A stretch of DNA of 5,131 nucleotides, taken from positions 15,174 through 20,304 of the forward strand of contig DNAS01000132.1 of the NCBI GenBank assembly GCA_003485185.1, given 5' to 3'. A program made the translations under genes and the position numbers. The notes under the pieces are model-generated. The model was not told where the DNA came from. It saw nothing but the letters and a program-made list of their open reading frames with translations, and did not search any database. This DNA is from Phycisphaerales bacterium (GTDB lineage: Bacteria > Planctomycetota > Phycisphaerae > SM23-33). Shown here piece after piece: positions 5,124 through 5,131 of this stretch (position 1 is the stretch's first letter; each line of letters starts with the position of its first letter).

Positions 5124-5131
5124 CGGGGCGT

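Overview
The window is about 65% G+C by eye and bacterial in style: Shine-Dalgarno-led genes, sigma70-type promoter elements and Rho-independent terminators. A bacterial genome carrying a full-length DNA topoisomerase VI B subunit, a tRNA gene without encoded CCA, and a small acidic protein of a kind I loosely associate with planctomycetes together suggest Planctomycetota, perhaps Phycisphaerae. That placement is an inference, not a reading.

Layout. (1) Positions 1-2325, minus strand: a tightly packed three-gene unit read from right to left. It encodes a class I SAM-dependent methyltransferase (2325-1459), a LarA-family nickel-pincer racemase/epimerase homologue (1458-133, whose ATG abuts the methyltransferase stop), and the start of a GAF-domain-like protein (128 to the left edge). 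(2) 2326-2503: a divergent intergenic region with a candidate -10 for the minus unit and a 14-bp perfect palindrome just ahead of the next gene. (3) 2504-2857, plus strand: a 117-aa protein of unknown function, followed by an intrinsic terminator. (4) 2928-3207: non-coding DNA holding a 132-bp palindromic, MITE-like element. It is bracketed by a 10-bp direct repeat, GCATTGACAA, whose right copy supplies the TTGACA -35 box of the tRNA promoter. A strong hairpin lies in the tRNA leader. (5) 3208-3281, plus strand: tRNA-Asp(GTC) with its own terminator. (6) 3319-3377: a short gap holding an inverted near-copy of the tRNA T-arm. (7) 3378-5123, minus strand: topoisomerase VI subunit B, which may continue past the right edge.

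How the parts relate. The methyltransferase, LarA homologue and GAF protein are almost certainly co-transcribed and translationally coupled; the shared process is unknown. The small protein, the tRNA and top6B are separate transcription units, with the tRNA and top6B convergent. The most unusual feature is the palindromic element. Its apparent target-site duplication includes the -35 box of a tRNA promoter, so insertion would have left the promoter rebuilt rather than destroyed.
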